This document shows, one piece after another, positions 49,112 through 53,916 of a stretch of 53,916 bases of DNA (within the stretch, counting starts at the first letter, position 1; each line of letters starts with the position of its first letter). The position numbers were made by a program, and so were the translations under genes. The stretch covers positions 1 through 53,916 of the forward strand of contig NZ_BOQD01000034.1 in NCBI RefSeq assembly GCF_018332515.1. The letters are read 5' to 3'. This DNA is from Bacillus hominis (lineage in GTDB: Bacteria > Bacillota > Bacilli > Bacillales > Bacillaceae_G). The notes beneath the pieces are model-generated. The model searched no databases. It was not told the DNA's origin and saw nothing but the letters and a program-made list of their open reading frames with translations.

Positions 49112-49188
49112 TCGTAATCCCTCCGTTTTTTAGGATTTACCGTTAGTATGTCCAGTTTTAAAAAAATAACATGTGAGAGGTGTACATC

Positions 49189-49542
49189 ATGGCGAAAACA
49201 GAGGTAATACCGTTTCGTTCGTTTATGGATGGAAGCTACAAGAACAAGAAGAAAAGCGATGTTACCGTATTAAAAAGAGTTATTACCGGTACCACCGGTT
49301 CACTTATCATGATCCTACCTAAAGCAGCACTTGCAGCTGGTGTTAATAGCACTTTTGGAAATGTGCATGGCGCAATTATGAACGCCTTCGATGCAGGGGT
49401 AGTATTGGTAATAATATTTGCCGGCGCAAGTTGGGGGCTGGGTCACCGTACCAAAGCGCTAGAAATTTTGATTGGTGCATCTTGTGGATATGTGCTTGCT
49501 AGACATAGCGTTGATATTCGTGACTTCTTAAAAGGAATATAA
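49189..49542 (+). CDS. Pilin-like membrane protein
   Basis: 117 residues. ATG 49189 with GAGAGGTG upstream (49180 is too close to it). After a basic start, VITGTTGSLIMILPKAALAA has the form of a signal segment with an ALAAG cleavage-like site, followed by GAIMNAFDAGVVLVIIFAGA and ALEILIGASCGYVLA as two helices. Size and layout resemble VirB2/TrbC-type pilins of type IV secretion, or a small channel protein. It precedes the VirD4-like ATPase. Confidence 0.6.
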   Translation: MAKTEVIPFRSFMDGSYKNKKKSDVTVLKRVITGTTGSLIMILPKAALAAGVNSTFGNVHGAIMNAFDAGVVLVIIFAGASWGLGHRTKALEILIGASCGYVLARHSVDIRDFLKGI

Positions 49543-49555
49543 GGGGGATAACATC

Positions 49556-49909
49556 ATGAAATTCATCTTAGAAGGCGGTCAAATGATTTTAGCGAGTGCA
49601 GGTGGTTATATCGGTGAAAAAGCAAAAGAAGGCTCATTTATGGATGCTTTAAATAGTTTTAGCGATAGCATTGTTCATACGGAAGTTGAGTTCATTTTAA
49701 AGCCAATCGGTTATTTCTTTAAAGAATGTGGAGCGCTGTTATGGGATTGGTTTATTGTTAACCTTCCAGATTTGATGGGATATACCACGATTGCAGCAGG
49801 TGCTTTTATCATCATTTCATCCATGTTAGGGAAAGGGAGCTTGATGAAAACCGTAAGTTGGTATTCAGTTCTTTTAATCCTTGCTCTTACCATACTTGGA
49901 GGTGTGTGA
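49556..49909 (+). CDS. Membrane protein of the ATPase module
   Basis: 117 residues, AAGGGGGAT before ATG 49556. Two or three hydrophobic stretches: ALLWDWFIVNLPDLMGYTTI, AAGAFIIISSMLG and VLLILALTILGGV. No family recognised. The tight spacing with both neighbours marks it as part of the same unit. Confidence 0.6.
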   Translation: MKFILEGGQMILASAGGYIGEKAKEGSFMDALNSFSDSIVHTEVEFILKPIGYFFKECGALLWDWFIVNLPDLMGYTTIAAGAFIIISSMLGKGSLMKTVSWYSVLLILALTILGGV

Positions 49910-49910
49910 A

Positions 49911-52463
49911 GTGGATGAGAAGAAAGAAGAGAATTTACCGGATCAGGAGCAGAAGTTTTACTATCCTGCGCTTTATCTTGGTGGTGTGCCGGCAGAAATA
50001 CCAAAGAAGAAAAAGAAGTGGTGGAAGCGAACGGAAACTATAGCATGGTCTGATTTCTTCCAAGTAGAGCAAAATAAAATGGTTGTGTATCGTATTATCC
50101 CTCATAGCAATGTTACAAATAACACGCGTCGCTTATGGAAAGCCATTTATAAGATGTATGAAATGTATGAGTCGCCAGGGACCCGTTTAGAACGTGATGG
50201 ACTACGCTTTATGTACCGTGAAAAGGATTTATTTTGGTTCGATGTGATATTTAAACAAGAGAACGGCCAGAAGAAAATTGAGTTTTATATTTCTACATCA
50301 GAGTACCAAGCAACTAAGTTAAAACGAAAATTGGAAAATAAGATGAGTGTCACAATTAAAGAAGCTTCCCTTGAGCAAATACAAGTCCCGGAAGAAAATA
50401 CGATTGTCCAGGAGTTAAAATATCTTAAACACGATATATTTAGCTTGAACACAAATTCAAACGAGCAGAAGACCCCTATTGCTGCAGTCATGAACACAAT
50501 AGACGAATTGCAATTTGATGGTGACTTTGCAAGGTTAAGTGTATGTAATGAAGCGGATAACCGTCAGAAGTGGATAAAGAATGCATCTTGGGCTTATGAG
50601 AAACTTTCTAAAGGAAAAATACCGCAAAGAGCGACAATAAACTCCAGGGTGGTGATAGGGGCTTCAAAACGAGCGCTTGGAGGTTTCGTGAATGAAGTGA
50701 ATTTCCTAATAACGGATTTGTTTAATGCTTTAGCAAATACATTTTTCAAAAGCAACAAGTCATACGAGAAAGGTAAGGTAGTCGATAAGCCGTTCAGTTT
50801 GGAAGATGAAATTAATTCACGGCATATCAGTAATGCAAGTCGTGAAAAATTAAACAATCCTGTATTTAAAAGTCATATACGCATAGCAGCGCACTCACAA
50901 GACCGCCTAACGCGTGAAACGATAAGTGAAACCTTATCCCTTTCATTTAGTGAAATTGCCGATAACAACGAGCTACACGGCGTTAAAATTAATATAAAGA
51001 GTAGAAAGAAAGAAGTTATCCAAGAGTTAAATACATTACACCTCTCCAAACGCACAAAAATGAACGGTAACGTAAATTTAATCTCTACTGATGAAATGTC
51101 TAAGTTAGCAATACAAATGCCTACATCAGAGCTACAACGGCGTTATGAGGAAGCGTTAAATGTTAAGAAACGAACAGAAACGGATATTCCAAGTGTGCTA
51201 TGTGATCCAAATGGAATTCATTTAGGGGATAGTGAGTTGAAAGATAAAAAGATACCAATCTATTTTCCTGTTAGAAATCCAGACGAATTGTACAGAGGGT
51301 ATACATTTATTGGCGGGCAAGGAAATGGGAAGGACACCGCGATCAAAAATTGGGTGGTAGACGGATGTTTAAAACATGGTATTAGTGCTATTATTCCTGA
51401 AGTGATTTGTGAAGCAGGAGAGCGAGGTATGGCAGACGGTATAAGGGATGCGTTGCCAAGTGACAAAATTATAGATATTGATTTGAGCGATGAAAATTAC
51501 ATTGTCCCTATGGATCTGACCGAAGTTATTACGAAATTAGGTAGAAAAGGTGCAAGTAGGTTTGCCGATGAAGTTATAGATTTCTTTGGAGACATGGAGA
51601 AAATGGCCCGTTCTAAACGATACCTAAAAGCAGCAGCAAAGGCAGCAGGTGGATCTTTATTTAATATCAAGAGAATTATAGAGGATGAAGGATTTCGTAT
51701 AAGCGTAATTGAACAGCTGCTCCAAGAAGGAAACAAGAGATTAGCAGAAGAGTTACTGTCCTGGGGAACTAATGAAGAGTTAGGAAGTAAAGCGGATGCA
51801 GTATTGAATCGTTTAGATGATTTCTTTGGTAACGATACCTTATTCGATATCTTTTCGCAGGAGCCAAAGCAAGAAGTGGATTTCGCTAAGTGGATGCAGG
51901 AAGGAAAAGTTGTTATTATCCGCATACCAAACCGTAAGTTAGGGGAATTAGCATCTAAAACACTTGTCCATTGGATTACACTTAAAACATTTATGACACG
52001 TATGCTTATGAGTAAGGAAGAACAGAGTAGGGGATGTTTCATTGTATTTAACGAGCCGGAGCAGTACGCAACAGAAGGGTTAACTAAACTAATGGGACGT
52101 ATTGGAACAGAGGGGCGCAAGGAGCGATTTGGAGCGTTATATGCATTTCATCATTGGAATAAGTTACCGCACTCTTTACAAGAGAATTTGCAAGGCGGTG
52201 GAGTGCAGCAAATCCTTTTCTCGAATGATCATATTAAAACATTTGAGTTGTCCCAACATCGATTAGAACCAACAATCTCAATTGATGATGCATCGAGATT
52301 ACCACGGTTTCATGCAATTATTTCTGTAAGAGCAGGTGGTGATCTGCAACATGCATTTATCTGCAAAATGAAACCACCAGTTGAACAAAAATATAGTAAC
52401 TCTTCCTTAACTAAACAGCACACCCAGTTGTACGGTAGAAGCTGGGAAGAGTTACAAGGATAA
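49911..52463 (+). CDS. VirD4/HerA-like membrane-module ATPase
   Basis: 850 residues from GTG 49911, GGAGGTG upstream; 1 base after the previous stop. Residues 1-460 contain WWKRTETIAWSDFFQVEQNK and long helices, with no clear membrane helix. The motor has Walker A GGQGNGKDT (about 467-475) and a Walker B-like FIVFNEPEQ (about 709-717, N in place of the usual D). TEGRKERFGALYAFHHWNKL and QQILFSNDH follow as sensor regions. This is the general layout of type IV coupling or VirB4-like ATPases of Gram-positive conjugative elements. No relaxase is seen in the window. Confidence 0.72.
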   Translation: MDEKKEENLPDQEQKFYYPALYLGGVPAEIPKKKKKWWKRTETIAWSDFFQVEQNKMVVYRIIPHSNVTNNTRRLWKAIYKMYEMYESPGTRLERDGLRFMYREKDLFWFDVIFKQENGQKKIEFYISTSEYQATKLKRKLENKMSVTIKEASLEQIQVPEENTIVQELKYLKHDIFSLNTNSNEQKTPIAAVMNTIDELQFDGDFARLSVCNEADNRQKWIKNASWAYEKLSKGKIPQRATINSRVVIGASKRALGGFVNEVNFLITDLFNALANTFFKSNKSYEKGKVVDKPFSLEDEINSRHISNASREKLNNPVFKSHIRIAAHSQDRLTRETISETLSLSFSEIADNNELHGVKINIKSRKKEVIQELNTLHLSKRTKMNGNVNLISTDEMSKLAIQMPTSELQRRYEEALNVKKRTETDIPSVLCDPNGIHLGDSELKDKKIPIYFPVRNPDELYRGYTFIGGQGNGKDTAIKNWVVDGCLKHGISAIIPEVICEAGERGMADGIRDALPSDKIIDIDLSDENYIVPMDLTEVITKLGRKGASRFADEVIDFFGDMEKMARSKRYLKAAAKAAGGSLFNIKRIIEDEGFRISVIEQLLQEGNKRLAEELLSWGTNEELGSKADAVLNRLDDFFGNDTLFDIFSQEPKQEVDFAKWMQEGKVVIIRIPNRKLGELASKTLVHWITLKTFMTRMLMSKEEQSRGCFIVFNEPEQYATEGLTKLMGRIGTEGRKERFGALYAFHHWNKLPHSLQENLQGGGVQQILFSNDHIKTFELSQHRLEPTISIDDASRLPRFHAIISVRAGGDLQHAFICKMKPPVEQKYSNSSLTKQHTQLYGRSWEELQG

Positions 52464-52505
52464 CAGGCATTATATATGTTATGTACTTGCATAAGGATAT
52501 AGAAT

Positions 52506-52531
52506 AAAAAGCCTATTATCAGGCTTTTTTC
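52506..52531 (+). terminator. Terminator of the ATPase module
   Basis: AAAAAGCCT (52506-52514), loop ATTATC, AGGCTTTTT (52521-52529), then TTCTTTG; a perfect 9-pair stem. Confidence 0.88.
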
Positions 52532-52548
52532 TTTGTTCACAAAACAAC

Positions 52549-52626
52549 AATGTAACGTTATCAATTCGTAATATTAACATAATGTTAACGTTAATATTAA
52601 TGTTATATAAACGAAAATAAACGAAA
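52549..52626. repeat. Partition-site repeat cluster, right part
   Basis: AACGTTA, ATATTAACATAATG and the 19-base ATGTTAACGTTAATATTAA (52582-52600) lie together, the last identical to bases 1-19. ATAAACGAAA follows twice in tandem (52607-52626). This cluster is downstream of parB, so the par genes are flanked on both sides. Confidence 0.65.
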
Positions 52627-52628
52627 AT

Positions 52629-52651
52629 AAACCCTACGAAATGTAGGGTTT
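52629..52651 (-). terminator. Terminator of the parAB operon
   Basis: AAACCCTAC and GTAGGGTTT form a perfect 9-pair stem around GAAAT; on the minus strand ATTTTCG follows. The last arm overlaps the parB stop codon. Confidence 0.75.
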
Positions 52652-53114
52652 ATAGTAATCCTCTTTTTTCAAAGAAGTCGCGGAATATTCTATTTGCAAG
52701 TTCTGATTGTTTCCCACGTTGTGGTTTTTTACCAAGAAGTTTTTGGAACGCTTGTCTTACATCTTTATCTAAGTGGAATCCGACCACTTTCTTTTCTTGA
52801 TCCTCTTTTAAGAAATCTAAGATATCATCTTGATTCACAATAGGAGTTGGCTCTTTAGGTGTTTCGGGATCATGGTCAGTATCTCCAGGTGTTGCTCCTG
52901 TAGGAACAGTAGGTGTCTCTGGAGTTACTTCTGATGGTGTAGTTTCCCCTTCACCCTCTAATGTTTTATTAACGTTAACATTAACGTTATCATTATGTTG
53001 TTGTAATGTTTCATTATCATTATTTTCATGTTGTTCTACTTTTTCATTTCCTTCTGTTGGTCTTACTGCACTATTACCAAATAAATCAGCTATATTGCGG
53101 TTGCTCATGTTCAT
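52650..53114 (-). CDS. parB: ParB-like RHH centromere-binding protein
   Basis: 154 residues from the ATG at 53112-53114, overlapping parA by 29 bases. Residues 25-100 are a low-complexity linker rich in Asn, Pro and Thr (VNVNVNKT, TPETPTVPTGATPGD). The last 47 residues, VVGFHLDKDVRQAFQKLLGK then KQSELANRIFRDFFEKRG, form the DNA-binding ribbon-helix-helix. Small ParB proteins of type Ib partition systems look like this and bind repeats near the operon. The gene itself contains part of the repeat array. Confidence 0.82.
   Translation of the reverse strand: MNMSNRNIADLFGNSAVRPTEGNEKVEQHENNDNETLQQHNDNVNVNVNKTLEGEGETTPSEVTPETPTVPTGATPGDTDHDPETPKEPTPIVNQDDILDFLKEDQEKKVVGFHLDKDVRQAFQKLLGKKPQRGKQSELANRIFRDFFEKRGLL
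52969..52990. repeat. Partition-type repeats inside parB
   Basis: TTAACGTTAACATTAACGTT is continuous with the same TTAACGTTA unit used at 1-26 and 52582-52600. It encodes the NVNVN run of the linker on the minus strand. A third binding cluster is thus inside the gene. Confidence 0.65.
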
Positions 53115-53883
53115 TCAGCTCCTTAAATAAACTCTTGTAGTAAAATGCAAATTCAGTATCTTTTTTAGCTAAAGTAAGAGGTAGCTTGTTATAAGCGATG
53201 GAATTAGCAAACGAGATACTTCTAGGGATGTTAGCGTTAAAGAAATGAACGCCTTCTTTATTACAGAAACTTCTTGCTTGTTTTATCGCTTCGGTATGTA
53301 ATTTGGTATTCTTCTGAACGAGTGTAGCAACCACACCAGCGATGTCTAAGTTCTGATTGTGTTTTTGTTTAAATTGACCAATAACATCAATGATCTTAAT
53401 TAATGAACGTACACTATATTGTTCTGGTTGGAAAGGAATGATAATTCTGTCCGTGCAGCAAATTACATTACTTTGAATTAGTCCAGAACTTGGTGGACTA
53501 TCAAATAAGATCACATCGTAATCTTCTTCAACAGACATTAATGCTACCTTCAGAAGTAAAAAAGGATTTATGTATTTATCTAAGTTTGGTAGTATGTCGA
53601 AATCTAAGAAACTCATCATTTCATTAGAAGGAAGAATATCGATATTTTTATACACATTTACAATAGCTTCTCTAGCAGGTGCAAAGTTAACTAAAACATC
53701 GTGTAAAGTTGTGCGATACTTGTCTGGATTTTTCCCAAAAGAAAGAAGGGAGTTACCTTGTTGGTCAGCATCTACGATTAAAACTCTTTTTCCTTGTTTT
53801 GCATAAAGACCTGCTAAGTTTACTGTCATTGATGACTTCAATACGCCGCCTTTATTCTGCACAAAAGCTAATTTATAAGCCAT
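53086..53883 (-). CDS. parA: ParA partition ATPase
   Basis: 265 residues from the ATG at 53881-53883 with GGAGGT upstream. Deviant Walker A KGGVLKSS (11-18), A' VLIVDADQQG (34-43) and Walker B DVILFDSPPS near residue 120, followed by RIIIPFQPEQYSVRSL. The P-loop has Leu where most ParA have Gly, and Ser in place of Thr. No N-terminal DNA-binding domain, hence type Ib. ParA forms nucleoid-bound gradients that move ParB-DNA complexes and so keeps the phage-plasmid in both daughter cells. Confidence 0.93.
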   Translation of the reverse strand: MAYKLAFVQNKGGVLKSSMTVNLAGLYAKQGKRVLIVDADQQGNSLLSFGKNPDKYRTTLHDVLVNFAPAREAIVNVYKNIDILPSNEMMSFLDFDILPNLDKYINPFLLLKVALMSVEEDYDVILFDSPPSSGLIQSNVICCTDRIIIPFQPEQYSVRSLIKIIDVIGQFKQKHNQNLDIAGVVATLVQKNTKLHTEAIKQARSFCNKEGVHFFNANIPRSISFANSIAYNKLPLTLAKKDTEFAFYYKSLFKELNEHEQPQYS

Positions 53884-53895
53884 TAAGACACCTCC

Positions 53896-53916
53896 ATGAT
53901 TGTTAATGTTAATGTA
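53896..53916. repeat. Partition-site repeat cluster, end of the window
   Basis: TGTTAATGTTAATGTA runs to the last base and joins the repeats at 1-26 if the molecule is circular. Located between the parA start and its presumed promoter, it can act as operator as well as centromere. Confidence 0.65.

Noticed and set aside
1-53916. Integrase, transposase or insertion sequence
   Set aside because: No tyrosine or serine recombinase motif, DDE transposase or terminal inverted repeats were found in any frame.
1-53916. CRISPR array
   Set aside because: The repeats seen (par units, AAAAAG tract, AGCTA sites) are too short or unspaced; no regular repeat-spacer pattern exists.

Overview
The window reads as a complete circular phage-plasmid (plasmid-maintained temperate myophage) of a low-GC Bacillus host, most likely the Bacillus cereus group. 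Seen: a rep gene, a ParA/ParB partition operon, a full contractile-tailed phage genome and no integrase. The last bases and the first bases join into one continuous run of TTAAYRTTAAY-type repeats, so the cut point probably lies inside the partition site of a circle. The host assignment is inference from family resemblance (PBSX/skin-like early and tail genes, XhlA/holin/GH25 lysis cassette, arbitrium genes).

Layout. 1-1865: replication (promoter, structured leader, primase-like Rep, direct repeats, terminator). 2029-3523: small accessory genes, two of them on the minus strand and membrane-associated. 3854-7854: lysis/lysogeny control. This holds an XRE repressor, an attenuator-like leader, an AimR-like receptor with its AimP-like peptide gene, a probable AimR-controlled promoter with a 45-residue ORF, a second CI/Cro-type switch with three operator copies, and a Rha/ORF6C antirepressor. 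7964-20051: early genes. A skin-like recombination and replication block (YqaI-like, YqaJ exonuclease, RecT, replisome organiser, DnaC-like loader) is followed by many small overlapping genes, a YopX protein, a thioredoxin-fold protein, a dimeric dUTPase, a cytosine methyltransferase broken by a frameshift, a DUF1064 nuclease and an ArpU-type late regulator. 20052-21417: almost no protein coding; a roughly 700-base structured RNA candidate and a tRNA-like element. 21418-24386: small accessory genes including a DUF2829/Tad2-like candidate anti-Thoeris protein.

24435-48147: late genes in one direction: small and large terminase, portal, MuF-like protein, an HNH endonuclease with its own promoter and terminator, scaffold, coat, neck proteins, sheath, tube, a tail chaperone with an in-gene frameshift, tape measure, baseplate hub/spike/wedge, an SGNH-hydrolase tail fibre, a second fibre, an unknown tail-end protein, then XhlA, holin and GH25 endolysin. 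48332-52463: plasmid-side module: a minus-strand XRE gene, an RHH protein, a 22-residue hydrophobic peptide on the opposite strand, a pilin-like protein, a membrane protein and an 850-residue VirD4/HerA-like ATPase. 52551-53916: the partition operon with repeat clusters on both sides and inside parB.

Working model (inference): Rep and Par keep the prophage as a plasmid. The arbitrium peptide level, the CI/Cro switch and the antirepressor decide when to induce. ArpU then turns on the packaging, tail and lysis genes. The most unusual items are the arbitrium variant and its attenuator leader, the large noncoding RNA next to a tRNA-like element, the HTH-repeat proteins, the secretion-like ATPase module and the Tad2-like gene.
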